Source: Rhodoferax sp. BLA1
Lineage (GTDB): Bacteria; Pseudomonadota; Gammaproteobacteria; Burkholderiales; Burkholderiaceae_C
Length of the DNA: 64,000 nt
Direction: 5' to 3'
Assembly: GCF_013416775.1 (NCBI RefSeq)
Contig: NZ_SZVI01000013.1
Location: 372,001-436,000 of the forward strand
Position numbers and translations under genes: made by a program. Positions 45,954 to 55,332 of the stretch are shown here, one piece after another; position 1 is the stretch's first letter, and each line of letters opens with the position of its first letter. Under the pieces are notes generated by a model, which was not told the DNA's origin, did no database searches, and saw only the letters and a list, made by a program, of their open reading frames with translations.

Positions 45954-46928
45954 ATGACCACATCCATCCAACACAAGACCGCTGGCGCCGCGCGCAGCCA
46001 ATTGGGCACCTACCTGGGACTCGCAGCGGTCCTGCTGAGCATGGTGATCTTTTTTGGCAGTCTGAGCGAGTACTTTTTCAGCGCCGCCACCTTCCTGGCC
46101 ATTGCCAATGAAATCCCGGCCCTGCTGGTGATGTCGGTGGGCATGACCTTTGTGCTGATCATCGCCGGGATCGACCTGTCGGTCGGCTCGGTCTTGGCGC
46201 TGTCCGCCGCCGCAGCGGCCAACGCCATCCTGCAGTGGCATTGGGGCAGTGTGTCGGCGGCCTTGCTCGGCCTGGTGGTTGGTTTGGCCTGTGGCGCCTT
46301 CACCGGCTGGATCTCCGTGGCCTGGCGACTGCCCTCCTTCATCGTTTCCCTGGGCATGCTGGAGGCGGTGCGGGGTGGCGCCTATGTCTTGACCGACTCG
46401 CGCACCCAGTATGTGGGCGACGCCATGGCTGGCTTGGCAGTACCTTGGGTGGCCGGTATTTCCAGCGCGTTTTTCATCGCGGTGGTGCTGGTGTTTGTGG
46501 CCCAAGTGGTGCTCACCAAAACCGTGTTTGGCCGTTATGTGGTGGGCATTGGCACCAATGAAGAAGCCATGCGTCTGGCCGGCATCAACCCCAGCCCGAT
46601 CCGTATTGCGGTCTTTGCGGCCACCGGTTTGCTGGCTGGCTTGGCTGGCTTGATGCAGTCGGCCCGGTTGGAGGCCGCCGACCCGAATTCGGGCACCGGC
46701 ATTGAGCTGCAAGTGATTGCGGCGGTGGTGATTGGCGGCACCAGCCTGATGGGTGGCCGTGGTTCGGTGATCAACACCTTTTTTGGCGTGCTGATCATTG
46801 CGGTGCTGGAGGCTGGCTTGGCGCAGATCGGTGTGAGCGACCCGAGCAAACGTATCATCACTGGTTGTGTGATTGTGGTCGCGGTGATCATCGACACCTT
46901 GCGCCAGAAACGCGGCGCTGCTGCCTAG
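45954..46928 (+). CDS. rbsC: Ribose-type ABC transporter permease
   Basis: This 324-residue CUT2 permease has about eight to ten hydrophobic segments and signatures VLIIAGIDLSVGSVLALSAA, GINPSPIRIAVFAATGLLAG and VVIGGTSLMGGRGSVI. The ATG at 45954 (MTTSIQHKTAG) is preferred to one 24 bases upstream. It is 39 bp after rbsA. Confidence 0.93.
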   Translation: MTTSIQHKTAGAARSQLGTYLGLAAVLLSMVIFFGSLSEYFFSAATFLAIANEIPALLVMSVGMTFVLIIAGIDLSVGSVLALSAAAAANAILQWHWGSVSAALLGLVVGLACGAFTGWISVAWRLPSFIVSLGMLEAVRGGAYVLTDSRTQYVGDAMAGLAVPWVAGISSAFFIAVVLVFVAQVVLTKTVFGRYVVGIGTNEEAMRLAGINPSPIRIAVFAATGLLAGLAGLMQSARLEAADPNSGTGIELQVIAAVVIGGTSLMGGRGSVINTFFGVLIIAVLEAGLAQIGVSDPSKRIITGCVIVVAVIIDTLRQKRGAAA

Positions 46929-46946
46929 AACCTATTTTTTTCGCCG

Positions 46947-47957
46947 ATGGCCTCCATCAAAGACGTTGCCCAGAGAGCCCGCGTGTCCACCACCACGGTC
47001 TCACATGTGGTGAACCGCACCCGCTTTGTCAGTGACCCGGTGCGCCACGAGGTGGAGGCCGCCATTCGCGAACTGAACTATGTACCCAGCGCGGTGGCGC
47101 GCAGCCTCAAGAGCAACTCCACCAAAACCATTGGCATGTTGATCCCCAACTGCTCCAACCCGTACTTCGCCGAGATCGTGCGCAGTGTGGAAGACCATTG
47201 TTTTGGCGCAGGTTACACCCTGATCTTGTGCAACACCGATGACGAGCCACACCGGCAGAGTGCCTACCTGCAGGCGCTGACCGAGAAACGCATCGACGGC
47301 ATGATCATCATCTCCACCGGAGAAGGCAAGGACTTTCAGCGCATGCTGCACGGCTTGCCCATCCCCATGGTGCTGCTGGACCGCGAAATTGACGAGGTCA
47401 ACTGCGATCTGGTGGAAACCGCCCACTTGCAAGGTGGCCTGATGGCCACCGAACACCTGATTGGCCTGGGGCACCGGCGCATCGCCTGCCTGGCCGGCCC
47501 CGCCAACCTGAACTCCAGCGCCCAACGTATCGAGGGTTGGCGCAGCGCCTTGGCCAACGCCGGTCTGGCGGCGCCCTCAGAGCTGCTGTGGCACAGTGAC
47601 TTCACCAGCCAGGGCGGCTTCAACACCATGCAGACCATTTTGGCGTCACCACTGGCCCCCACGGCGGTGTTTGTGTGTAACGACCTGATGAGCATCGGGG
47701 CCCTCAGTGCGGCCCACCAAGCCGGCATCCAGATTCCCCAGCAGATGTCCCTGATCGGGTTTGACGACATCGAACTGGCCCAGTTTGCCAGCCCGGCTCT
47801 CACCACCATCGCCCAGCCCAAACTGCGCATTGGCATTGCGGCGGTGGACATGGTGCTTGAACGCATCCAGGGCGGCCGGATCCAGGCCAGGCAGCTGATC
47901 CTGCTGCCGGAACTCATTGTGCGCAACTCCACCACCGTGGTCCGCCCAGACCACTGA
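46947..47957 (+). CDS. rbsR: LacI-family regulator of the ribose operon (RbsR-like)
   Basis: This 336-residue repressor has the LacI N-terminus MASIKDVAQRARVSTTTVSHV, then the hinge (YVPSAVARSLKSNSTKTIGML) and a periplasmic-binding-like sensor domain (IPNCSNPYFAEIVRSVEDHC, VLLDREIDEVNCDLVE). It is embedded between permease and ribokinase genes and probably binds the 24-bp palindrome upstream of rbsB, with ribose as inducer. This is inference from operon position. Confidence 0.92.
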   Translation: MASIKDVAQRARVSTTTVSHVVNRTRFVSDPVRHEVEAAIRELNYVPSAVARSLKSNSTKTIGMLIPNCSNPYFAEIVRSVEDHCFGAGYTLILCNTDDEPHRQSAYLQALTEKRIDGMIIISTGEGKDFQRMLHGLPIPMVLLDREIDEVNCDLVETAHLQGGLMATEHLIGLGHRRIACLAGPANLNSSAQRIEGWRSALANAGLAAPSELLWHSDFTSQGGFNTMQTILASPLAPTAVFVCNDLMSIGALSAAHQAGIQIPQQMSLIGFDDIELAQFASPALTTIAQPKLRIGIAAVDMVLERIQGGRIQARQLILLPELIVRNSTTVVRPDH

Positions 47958-47977
47958 CTCCCACCACCTTCTCCACC

Positions 47978-48922
47978 ATGACAGAAACATCCCCCAAAGT
48001 CGTTTGCCTAGGCAGCTTGAACATGGACCTCGTGATTGCGGTGCCGCGTGCACCCGCCGAGGGCGAGACGGTTCAAGGCGATTCCATCCGTTATGTCCCC
48101 GGCGGCAAAGGCGCCAACCAGGCCGTGAGTTGTGCACGCCAGGGAGCAAACGTCAGCATGCTGGGCCGCGTCGGGCCAGACCACCATGGCCAGGTCCTTT
48201 GTGATGCGCTCCAGCAGGACGGTATTGCGGTGCACGGGGTGTTGGTTGACCCCGAGGTCGCTACCGGTGTGGCCATGGTGATGGTGGAAGCCAGCGGACT
48301 CAACCGCATTGTGGTGATTGCCGGCGCCAATGGCCAAGTTTGCCTCGACGAAACCCAGTTGGCCCAGGCGCTGCGGGATGCGCAATTCCTGATCATGCAG
48401 TTTGAGGTGCCGATGCCGCAGGTGATACAAGCCGCCCGGGTGGCGCGCAGCCTGGGTTGCCAGGTGGTGCTGAACCCCTCACCGGCCCAAACCCTGCCAG
48501 AAGCACTGTGGCCGCTGGTGGATGTGATGATCGTCAACGAAACCGAGGCGCGCTTCTTGACCGGGCTGTCACCCGATACCGACCCCAAAGTGGCCGCAGA
48601 AGTGGGCCGCCAGTTGCGCAGCAAAGGTGTCTCCCAGGCGGTTGTGACACTGGGTGCCTTGGGGGCTGTGGCCACCGATGCGACTGGCAGCACCTACCAC
48701 CCGGCACCTAAAGTCAAGGTGGTGGACACCACCGCAGCGGGCGACACCTTTTTGGGCGCGGTCACGGTGGCCTTGGCCAAGCAGCACAGTTTGGCCGCCA
48801 GCGTGGACCTGGGGATCAAGGCGTCCACACTGTGTGTCCAGACCATGGGTGCCCAGCCATCGATCCCGACACTGGCACAAACCCAACAGAATTTGTCCGT
48901 CCCACCCTGGATGTCTTTATGA
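47978..48922 (+). CDS. rbsK: Ribokinase
   Basis: This 314-residue PfkB-family kinase makes ribose 5-phosphate. It has LGSLNMDLVIAVPRAPAEGE, the first signature GGKGANQAVSCARQGANVSM, the middle NPSPAQTLPE, and the catalytic block DTTAAGDTFLGAVTVAL. These are typical ribokinase features. It overlaps rbsD by 4 bases (ATGA). Confidence 0.95.
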   Translation: MTETSPKVVCLGSLNMDLVIAVPRAPAEGETVQGDSIRYVPGGKGANQAVSCARQGANVSMLGRVGPDHHGQVLCDALQQDGIAVHGVLVDPEVATGVAMVMVEASGLNRIVVIAGANGQVCLDETQLAQALRDAQFLIMQFEVPMPQVIQAARVARSLGCQVVLNPSPAQTLPEALWPLVDVMIVNETEARFLTGLSPDTDPKVAAEVGRQLRSKGVSQAVVTLGALGAVATDATGSTYHPAPKVKVVDTTAAGDTFLGAVTVALAKQHSLAASVDLGIKASTLCVQTMGAQPSIPTLAQTQQNLSVPPWMSL

Positions 48923-49317
48923 AACGCTCTGCCCTGCTCCACGCCGAACTCTCCCACCTGATCGCCACCATGGGCCACGGTGACATGCTGGTCATTGGGG
49001 ACGCCGGCCTGCCGATCCCGGTCGGACCCAACGCACCCCAACGCATCGACCTGGCCGTGACGCTGGGCACACCCGGGCTGCCTGAGGTGCTCAAGGCGGT
49101 GTTGTCCGAACTGCAGGTCGAACGCACGGTGATTGCCACCGAGGCCTTGACCGCAGGCCAGCCACCGGCCTGGTACACCCAACAACTGAGCCTGGCCCCC
49201 CAGACCATGAGCCACGAAGCTTTCAAAAAGTTGTGTGGCAGCGCCCGCGCCATGGTGCGCACCGGTGAGTCCACCCCGTATGCCAACATCATCCTGGTCT
49301 CCGGCGTGACGTTTTGA
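48919..49317 (+). CDS. rbsD: D-ribose pyranase
   Basis: This 132-residue enzyme interconverts pyranose and furanose forms of ribose before phosphorylation. It has the conserved start (LSHLIATMGHGDMLVIGDAG with the catalytic His), GLPIPVGP, RIDLAVTLGTPG and the C-terminal ESTPYANIILVSGVTF. All hallmark residues of RbsD are present. The ATG at 48919 overlaps the rbsK stop. It ends the ribose operon. Confidence 0.96.
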   Translation: MKRSALLHAELSHLIATMGHGDMLVIGDAGLPIPVGPNAPQRIDLAVTLGTPGLPEVLKAVLSELQVERTVIATEALTAGQPPAWYTQQLSLAPQTMSHEAFKKLCGSARAMVRTGESTPYANIILVSGVTF

Positions 49318-49434
49318 GGCCTGGGTGGCCACCCCCACCCTGTAACCCAAAAGAACCTCGGCGCAAGGTGTTGCGCCCGCCAAACGCGGCTATGCTGGCC
49401 GGGCGCCCAAGCCTTGTTCGGCGGGGCGCCTTTC

Positions 49435-50637
49435 ATGCGCACTGACCACTCCGCTTTTTACACCTCCCTGTTCCTCTCGCGCCTGGCCGACCAGATTCTG
49501 CTGTTTCTGGTGCCGCTGGTGGTGTTCCAGGTCACCCAAAGCACCGCCTGGTCAGGGGTTGCCTTTTTTGTCGAGACCTTGCCGCGGTTCCTGTCGTTTC
49601 CGATCTGTGGCGCGCTGTGTGACCGGATCGCGCCCTTGCGTTTGTTGCGCATCAGCCAGATGGCCCGGGCTCTGGCCTGTGTGCTGGGTTGTATCGCATC
49701 GGCCTTGACCGGTCAGGTCGCCTGGCTGGTGGGGGTGTCGGCGGTGTGTGGCGTGTTGACCACCCAGGGCTTGATGGCGCGTGAGGTGATGCTGCCCCAG
49801 GTGTTTCGCGGTGCCCGCACCGAAAAGGTCCTGGCGCATGCCCAGATTGCCGACCAGCTGGGCATGGTGCTGGGGCCGCTGCTGGCGGCGCTGGCACTGG
49901 CTTCGTGGTCCTGGGTGGTGGTGCTGGGCGCCACAGCGCTGCTGTTTGTGGCAGCGGACGCTGCGATGGCCGTCTGGCGCTGGGCCAGCCCAGTGCAATT
50001 GGTCGAGCCGACGCTGGCCCATCCCCTGCAAACCATGCATTGGTTGCAACCCTACCAAACCGCGTTGACCCAAGTCCTGCGTTTGCCCGGTTTGAAACAA
50101 CTGATTGTGCTGGCGGCCGGGGTCAACCTGGTGGTGGGGGTCACGCTGGCCACCTCGGCCGCGATGGTCACCGGGGCGCTGCAGCAGTCCAGCAGCGACT
50201 ACGCTCTGCTTCAAACCGGCGGCGCCATCGTCACGGTGTTGATTCTTCTGGTGATTGCGCGGGTGTCCTTGCCGCTGGGGGCCATGGGGCTCACCGCCTA
50301 CCTGGCCATCCTGCTGGGTGCGGTGACCACCGCTGTTTCTGGCGGGCCATGCTTGTATGCGCTTGGGCTTTTGATGGTGATTGGGTTCGACAAGATGTTC
50401 AGCGTCTACATCCGCACCCGCCGCCTGCAGGTCATTCCGGCGACAGACCTGGGCAAAACCACCGGGCTGATTGTGCTGCTCAACAATGTGACGCAACCCG
50501 TGGCTGGTTTGGTGGTGGGCCTGTTTGCCGGGCCATCCCATGCCCAAGGTGTGATCTGGGCCATGACCGCTGGCATGGCGCTGCTGGGCGGCCTGGCCGT
50601 GTGGCTTGAGCGACTGCATCGACGCCGCCCGGATTAA
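49435..50637 (+). CDS. MFS transporter
   Basis: This protein of about 400 residues has about twelve hydrophobic segments. Features near the N-terminus (FLSRLADQILLFLVPLVVFQ, then GALCDRIAPLRLLRISQ) fit the major facilitator loop 2-3 motif. Its substrate is unknown; the nearest resemblance by eye is to MFS_3-type exporters. It starts at 49435 (MRTDHSAFY) or, with seven more residues, at 49414. The 117-bp gap before it holds only a short GGGTGGCCACCC palindrome. Confidence 0.82.
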   Translation: MRTDHSAFYTSLFLSRLADQILLFLVPLVVFQVTQSTAWSGVAFFVETLPRFLSFPICGALCDRIAPLRLLRISQMARALACVLGCIASALTGQVAWLVGVSAVCGVLTTQGLMAREVMLPQVFRGARTEKVLAHAQIADQLGMVLGPLLAALALASWSWVVVLGATALLFVAADAAMAVWRWASPVQLVEPTLAHPLQTMHWLQPYQTALTQVLRLPGLKQLIVLAAGVNLVVGVTLATSAAMVTGALQQSSSDYALLQTGGAIVTVLILLVIARVSLPLGAMGLTAYLAILLGAVTTAVSGGPCLYALGLLMVIGFDKMFSVYIRTRRLQVIPATDLGKTTGLIVLLNNVTQPVAGLVVGLFAGPSHAQGVIWAMTAGMALLGGLAVWLERLHRRRPD

Positions 50638-50640
50638 TGG

Positions 50641-50692
50641 TCTTTTTGGCCTCTAGCCCTTTTATCGTAAGGGCTTATAGCTATTTTTAGCA
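50641..50692 (-). repeat. Hairpin repeat copy 9, between the MFS and MATE genes
   Basis: In reverse orientation: TTTTTGGCCTCTA, stem GCCCTT (50656-50661) and AAGGGC (50669-50674), then TTATAGCTATTTTTAGC. This is a canonical copy that ends just before the MATE gene start. Confidence 0.88.
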
Positions 50693-50699
50693 GAGCAAA

Positions 50700-52220
50700 A
50701 TGCACGGATGCAACGCAGCATCAAGCGCAGCAGCCCAGGCCGCAAGCGCCCCCTGCATTCATCCTAAAATCAGCACCCCTCCCGCCTTCCATCAGCGCAA
50801 AGCGCTATCGCTTTTGATATCCCCACTGCAACACCTTTTCCGCCATCCGGCGTCGCGTACCCGTTTGTCCACCGAACTGCGGGGCCTGTGGCAACTGGCC
50901 TGGCCGATCCTGATCGGTCAACTCGCCACCGTCGGCATGGCCGTGGTCGATGTGGCCATGGCCGGCCACGCCTCGGCGCAGGATCTGGCCGGTGTGTCGC
51001 TGGGTGTGTCAGTCTGGAACATGTTGATGATCACCCTGATGGGTCTGGTGATGAGTGTCAACCCGATGGTGGCGCACCAGGTGGGCGCGGGTGACCTGGC
51101 CGGTGTGCCACACATCGTGCGCCAGGCCTTGTGGAAAGCGCTGGGCGTGGGGCTGATCGCGTTGCTGCTGGCCAACATCACCACCGCGTTGTTTGATCAC
51201 ATGCTGCTGGAGCCTTATGTGCGCGACCTGGCGAAGGGTTTTGTGCAAATCACCAGCCTGGCGCTGCCGCTGTTTGCGCTCTACCGGGTGTTGTATGGCT
51301 ACAGCACCAGCCTGAACCAGACCAAACCGCTGATGGTGATTGCGCTGTTGTCCTTGTTGCTCAACATTGTTGTCAACAGCCTCTTGGTGTTTGGCCAGCT
51401 GGGTTTCCCGCGCCTGGGCGGTCTGGGCTGCGCCTGGGCCACTCTGGCCACGGTGGCGTTTAACCTGCTGGCGCTGGTGTGGTGGATGCACCATTCCAAC
51501 GCCTACCGCAGCACCTGGCCTCTGGGCCAGTTTGAGCCGCCGCACTGGACGCAGATCAAGGGCCTGCTCAAGCTGGGCCTGCCAATTGGGGTGACCTACT
51601 TTGCCGAGAGCAGCGCGTTCAGCCTGATTGCGCTTTTGATCGCCGAATTTGGCAGCACCCAGATGGCGGCGCACCAGATTGCACTGAACTTCACATCGCT
51701 GGTGTTCATGGTGCCGCTGAGTGTGGGGCTGGCGCTGTTGACCCGGGTCGGGCAATCACTCGGCGCTGGCGACGCGGTGCTGGCGCGTTACCAGGCCTGG
51801 GTTGGGGTGGCGGTGGGGTTGGTGGTTGCCAGCTTGTCAGCGGCCGGTATGGCGCTGACCGCCAAGTGGATTGCCAGCGCCTACACCAGCGACACGGCGG
51901 TGATCACCATGGCAGCACAGTTGCTGCTGCTGGCGGCGGTGTTCCAGCTCTCGGACGCGACCCAGGTCATCACCAGCTGCGCCATCCGTGGTTACAAGGT
52001 GACACGTTCACCGATGGTGATCCACCTCACCGCATTCTGGGTTTTTGCCCTGCCACTGGGTTATGTGCTGGGCCTGGCCCCCAGCTGGATGCCCTGGCGG
52101 CCCGATCAGGCCATGGCGGCACAGGGTTTCTGGATCGCGCTGATATTGGGTCTGACGATTGCCGCGCTGGGGCTGGTGGTGTTGCTGCGCCAGGTGGCGC
52201 GTGCCCACCTGCGGGCCTGA
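50700..52220 (+). CDS. MATE-family efflux transporter (NorM-like)
   Basis: This protein of up to 506 residues has twelve hydrophobic segments in two MATE repeats: LWQLAWPILIGQLATVGMAVVDVAMAGHAS and FKGLLKLGLPIGVTYFAESS-like KGLLKLGLPIGVTYFAESSA. It exports cationic compounds in exchange for Na+ or H+. The first 55 or so residues (Ala/Pro/His-rich, after the repeat) are unlike the family and the true start may be a later TTG or GTG near 50810-50870; no ATG exists there. Confidence 0.88.
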   Translation: MHGCNAASSAAAQAASAPCIHPKISTPPAFHQRKALSLLISPLQHLFRHPASRTRLSTELRGLWQLAWPILIGQLATVGMAVVDVAMAGHASAQDLAGVSLGVSVWNMLMITLMGLVMSVNPMVAHQVGAGDLAGVPHIVRQALWKALGVGLIALLLANITTALFDHMLLEPYVRDLAKGFVQITSLALPLFALYRVLYGYSTSLNQTKPLMVIALLSLLLNIVVNSLLVFGQLGFPRLGGLGCAWATLATVAFNLLALVWWMHHSNAYRSTWPLGQFEPPHWTQIKGLLKLGLPIGVTYFAESSAFSLIALLIAEFGSTQMAAHQIALNFTSLVFMVPLSVGLALLTRVGQSLGAGDAVLARYQAWVGVAVGLVVASLSAAGMALTAKWIASAYTSDTAVITMAAQLLLLAAVFQLSDATQVITSCAIRGYKVTRSPMVIHLTAFWVFALPLGYVLGLAPSWMPWRPDQAMAAQGFWIALILGLTIAALGLVVLLRQVARAHLRA

Positions 52221-52240
52221 ACCTGGCCCCCTTCACTGCC

Positions 52241-52726
52241 TTAGCGTGGTGTCAAACCCGTAGAACGCGAGCGATCATCCATCTCAGCCAGATGGGCTGC
52301 CAGAGAGTTGCCGGATTGCTCCACGGCCAGGCGCAGCGCACGCTCTAGCTGATCCAATCGAGCTTCCAGGGTGGCCTTGGCTTCGCGGTCAGTCACGGCC
52401 AAACGTTTGAACTCCAGCTCTAAAAAACCACGCAGTTCGGTGAAGCGCGAGGCCTCGGCCTGATCAGCCAGCTTGCGGTTGGACTGCAACTCCTTGGCAT
52501 GGGCACGTGCATCAAACATCACCGTGCTCTGCAGGTACAAGACATAGACCACAAACACCACCACCAACAGGCCCAGCAAGGCCAGAAAAATCAGACCCAG
52601 CGGCGCCTGGATGTCGATCACACCCAAAGACAGCGGGGTCGGCGCCAAGATCACCGGCCAGTTCAACACGGTAAACGCTGCCACCGCCAACAAGACCAGC
52701 AACACCGAGAGGGTTCGTAATTTCAT
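52241..52726 (-). CDS. LapA-domain (DUF1049-like) membrane protein
   Basis: This 161-residue protein has two N-terminal transmembrane helices (LRTLSVLLVLLAVAAFTVLN and APLGLIFLALLGLLVVVFVV) with the beta-rich PLSLGVIDIQAPLG between them, as in LapA/YciS proteins. A helical, probably coiled-coil C-terminal half follows. Related YciS (LapA) acts in lipopolysaccharide homeostasis, but this assignment is by fold only. It is downstream of scoB on the same strand but separated by a hairpin. Confidence 0.65.
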   Translation of the reverse strand: MKLRTLSVLLVLLAVAAFTVLNWPVILAPTPLSLGVIDIQAPLGLIFLALLGLLVVVFVVYVLYLQSTVMFDARAHAKELQSNRKLADQAEASRFTELRGFLELEFKRLAVTDREAKATLEARLDQLERALRLAVEQSGNSLAAHLAEMDDRSRSTGLTPR

Positions 52727-52763
52727 CGAAGGGTTCCTTTCAAAAAGCGCCCGGCGCCAAATA

Positions 52764-52800
52764 CAACGGCCTGCACCTGCGTCAGCAGGTCAGGCCGTTG
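52764..52800 (-). terminator. Strong hairpin after scoB
   Basis: The stem CAACGGCCTG with CAGGCCGTTG, continued by ACCTGC/GCAGGT around loop GTCA with one bulged base. It is 20 bp downstream of the scoB stop. On the minus strand, only a short TATTT follows, so it may be a weak intrinsic terminator. Confidence 0.65.
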
Positions 52801-52819
52801 GCTGCGGCTGGGCAGCGCT

Positions 52820-53458
52820 TCAGTGTAGCGGCACGCCGGTTTTCTCCTGCAATTCGTCCATGCTAACCCCTGGCGCACGCTGCACCACCTTGAGGCCATG
52901 CGGTGTGATGTCCATCACCGCCAGGTCGGTGATGATGCGGTCCACCACACCCACACCAGTCAGCGGCAAGGTGCAGTCGGGCAGGATTTTCAGGTCAAAA
53001 CTGCCGTCCTTCTTCTTGGCCACGTGTTCCATCAGCACCACCACACTTTTGACACCACCGACCAGGTCCATGGCACCGCCCATGCCCTTGACCATCTTGC
53101 CCGGAATCATCCAGTTGGCTAGGTCACCGCGTTCACTGACCTGCATGGCGCCCAGAATGCTCAGGTTGACCTTGCCGCCGCGGATCATGGCAAAGCTGTC
53201 GTGGCTGCCAAAAATGCTGGAGCCTGGCAGTGTGGTCACGGTTTGTTTGCCCGCATTGATCAGGTCGGCGTCGACCTCGTCCTCGGTCGGAAACGGGCCA
53301 ATACCGAGCATGCCGTTTTCACTCTGCAGCCAGACCTCGATGTCCTGGGGCACAAAGTTGGCCACCAGGGTGGGCAGCCCAATGCCCAGGTTCACATAAA
53401 AACCGTCCTGCAACTCCTGGGCCGCGATGGCCGCCATTTCCTCGTGTGTCCAGGCCAT
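52820..53458 (-). CDS. scoB: 3-oxoacid CoA-transferase subunit B
   Basis: This 212-residue beta subunit has the catalytic Glu in the [16 protein letters not shown] motif, [34 protein letters not shown] and [13 protein letters not shown]. The heterodimer moves CoA between succinyl-CoA and a 3-oxoacid. The ATG at 53458 after GGAGATTG is preferred over TTG at 53464. It lies 2 bp after scoA. Confidence 0.94.
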   Translation of the reverse strand: MAWTHEEMAAIAAQELQDGFYVNLGIGLPTLVANFVPQDIEVWLQSENGMLGIGPFPTEDEVDADLINAGKQTVTTLPGSSIFGSHDSFAMIRGGKVNLSILGAMQVSERGDLANWMIPGKMVKGMGGAMDLVGGVKSVVVLMEHVAKKKDGSFDLKILPDCTLPLTGVGVVDRIITDLAVMDITPHGLKVVQRAPGVSMDELQEKTGVPLH

Positions 53459-53460
53459 GG

Positions 53461-54168
53461 TCAATCTCCTTTTTTCTCAGACAGGGTGCGTTTTTCAATG
53501 CGTTTCTCAGGCGTCGCATTGAGCACGATGCGGTTCACGTAGATGCCCGGCAGATGCACTGCGTCGGGGTCAAAGCTGCCGTTTTCGACAATCTCCTCGA
53601 CCTCCACCACGGTGATCTTGCCGGCCATGGCCACCGCCGGGTTGAAGTTGCGCGCGGTGCGCCGAAAGATCAGGTTGCCACTTCTGTCGGCCTTGTACGC
53701 CTTGACCAGCGACACATCGGGCACCAACGCGTGTTCCAGGATGTAGGCGTGGCCATCAAACACCCGGCTTTCCTTGCCCTGGGCCACCAGCGTGCCCACA
53801 CCGGTTCGCACATAAAAAGCGGGGATGCCAGCACCACCGGCGCGCAGCTTCTCGGCCAAGGTGCCTTGTGGTGTGAATTCCAGCTCCAGCTCACCGGCCA
53901 GAAACTGGCGCTCGAACTCCTTGTTTTCACCCACATAGCTGGAGATCATTTTTTTGATCTGGCGCGACTCCAACAGCTTGCCCAGGCCAAAACCGTCCAC
54001 GCCAGCGTTGTTGGAGATCACGGTCAGGTCTTTTTTGCCACTGTCACGCAAGGCATCAATCAGGGCTTCGGGGATGCCGCACAGGCCAAAACCGCCCACG
54101 GCCAGCAACTGGGAATCCCGGACGATGCCACGCAGCGCGACCGCTGCTGACGGATAGATTTTGTTCAC
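53461..54168 (-). CDS. scoA: 3-oxoacid CoA-transferase subunit A
   Basis: This 235-residue alpha subunit has [50 protein letters not shown] and [17 protein letters not shown]. It starts with GTG at 54168 behind GGAGAA. Expression is probably controlled from the region shared with the divergent PAS-LuxR gene. Substrate (acetoacetate or 3-oxoadipate) cannot be decided from sequence. Confidence 0.94.
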   Translation of the reverse strand: MNKIYPSAAVALRGIVRDSQLLAVGGFGLCGIPEALIDALRDSGKKDLTVISNNAGVDGFGLGKLLESRQIKKMISSYVGENKEFERQFLAGELELEFTPQGTLAEKLRAGGAGIPAFYVRTGVGTLVAQGKESRVFDGHAYILEHALVPDVSLVKAYKADRSGNLIFRRTARNFNPAVAMAGKITVVEVEEIVENGSFDPDAVHLPGIYVNRIVLNATPEKRIEKRTLSEKKGD

Positions 54169-54206
54169 GCCAAGTTCTCCGGTGTTGGTGGTGGTGGCGC
54201 TAGCAT

Positions 54207-54229
54207 ACTACTTAGTTCACTACGTAGTT
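54207..54229. promoter_or_regulatory. Tandem ACTAC-x-TAGTT operator-like sites
   Basis: Two 11-bp units, ACTACTTAGTT (54207-54217) and ACTACGTAGTT (54219-54229), are repeated with a 12-bp period; the second holds the palindrome AACTACGTAGTT less one base. They lie 24 bp upstream of the regulator ATG and 39 bp upstream of the scoA start, overlapping both core promoters. Confidence 0.68.
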
Positions 54230-54253
54230 TTTCCTAAAGGACAACCCTAGGCC

Positions 54254-54811
54254 ATGAACGACTTCGACTACCGCCTGGCATTTGAGATGGCCCCGGTGGG
54301 CCTGGCGCTGTCACGCAACCGCACCATGGTGGACTGCAACCGCCACCTGTGTGACATGTTTGGTGCACACCGTGAGCAGCTGGTGGGCCAGTCGTTTCAG
54401 CTGCTCTACCCCACAGTGCAGGAATTCGAGCGCGCCGGTGCGCGCATCGCACCCCTGCTCAACCGCCACGGCACCTACGCGGATGACCGCATCATGAAGC
54501 GGCTCGACGGCCCCCACAAAGGCCAGCCCTTCTGGTGCCATGTGACCGGCCGGGCTTTGAACCAGGCCGCCCCGCATGAGGCCGGCATCTGGAGCTTTGA
54601 AGACCTCAGTGCTCGGCGCCCGATGAAGGCCGAACTGACAGCGCGCGAACGCGAGGTGGCAGCGCAGCTGATGGGGGGTCTGTCGAGCAAGGAAATTGGC
54701 CGCGCGCTGAGCATCAGCCACCGCACTGTGGAGATTTACCGGGCCAAGCTGATGCGAAAATACGCAGCATCCAACACGGGTGACCTCGTGCACAAGCTGA
54801 TGTCGGGCTGA
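54254..54811 (+). CDS. PAS-LuxR transcriptional regulator
   Basis: This 185-residue protein has an N-terminal PAS domain (residues about 5-115; FDYRLAFEMAPVGLALSRNR, DCNRHLCDMFG) and a C-terminal LuxR/FixJ helix-turn-helix (LTAREREVAAQLMGGLSSKE, then SISHRTVEIYRAKLMRKY). It is divergent from scoA and shares the tandem sites with it, so it is the likely controller of scoAB and itself. The PAS ligand is unknown. Confidence 0.9.
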   Translation: MNDFDYRLAFEMAPVGLALSRNRTMVDCNRHLCDMFGAHREQLVGQSFQLLYPTVQEFERAGARIAPLLNRHGTYADDRIMKRLDGPHKGQPFWCHVTGRALNQAAPHEAGIWSFEDLSARRPMKAELTAREREVAAQLMGGLSSKEIGRALSISHRTVEIYRAKLMRKYAASNTGDLVHKLMSG

Positions 54812-54916
54812 TGCCCCGAATGGCATGGATATTGCGCACCTTTGTGTGACTTGTATCAAAGCATGCCCCACAAGTTCGCCACACACTCTGATTGCGTTCA
54901 ACCCAAAGGAGAAATC

Positions 54917-55321
54917 ATGGCTACAACCACCAAGAAGCCCGCTGCTGATGCAGAAGCCAAACCAGCGGTCAAGAAAGCTGCCGCCAAAAAGGCACCCGCA
55001 GCCAAAAAGGTGGCCGCTGCTGCGTTGGCACCTGCGGTCACAGCGCCTGTGGCGACCACGGCCGCGCCTGAGGCCAGCCCGGCTGTCGCAGCCAAACCGG
55101 CGGCCAAGGCGCCTGCCAAAAAAGTCAGCGCCACCAAACTCAAACCCTCGTCAGCCCCGGCACCGGTGCTCACCAGCGAACAACGCAACCACTACGTCTC
55201 GGTGGCAGCGTTCTACATCGCCGAGCGCCGTGGCTTCACCCTGGGCAACCCGGCAGACGACTGGCTGGCCGCTGAAGCTGAAGTGGATCGTCTGATTGCC
55301 AGCGGTCATTTCAGCGCCTGA
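54917..55321 (+). CDS. Lys/Ala-rich histone H1-like protein with C-terminal DUF2934
   Basis: This 134-residue protein starts at the ATG at 54917 after AAAGGAG. Residues 1-80 are a Lys/Ala/Pro repeat (PAAKKVAAAALAPA and similar), as in bacterial H1-like proteins. Residues 85-130 form a DUF2934-type module (RNHYVSVAAFYIAERRGFTL, then DDWLAAEAEVDRLI). The basic tail suggests nucleic-acid binding; the module's role is unknown. Confidence 0.78.
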   Translation: MATTTKKPAADAEAKPAVKKAAAKKAPAAKKVAAAALAPAVTAPVATTAAPEASPAVAAKPAAKAPAKKVSATKLKPSSAPAPVLTSEQRNHYVSVAAFYIAERRGFTLGNPADDWLAAEAEVDRLIASGHFSA

Positions 55322-55332
55322 GCCAATTATTC

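Noticed and set aside
54842..54916. A 25-residue N-terminal extension of the H1-like protein
   Set aside because: The good ribosome-binding site AAAGGAG lies just before the ATG at 54917, and the extension has no family support.
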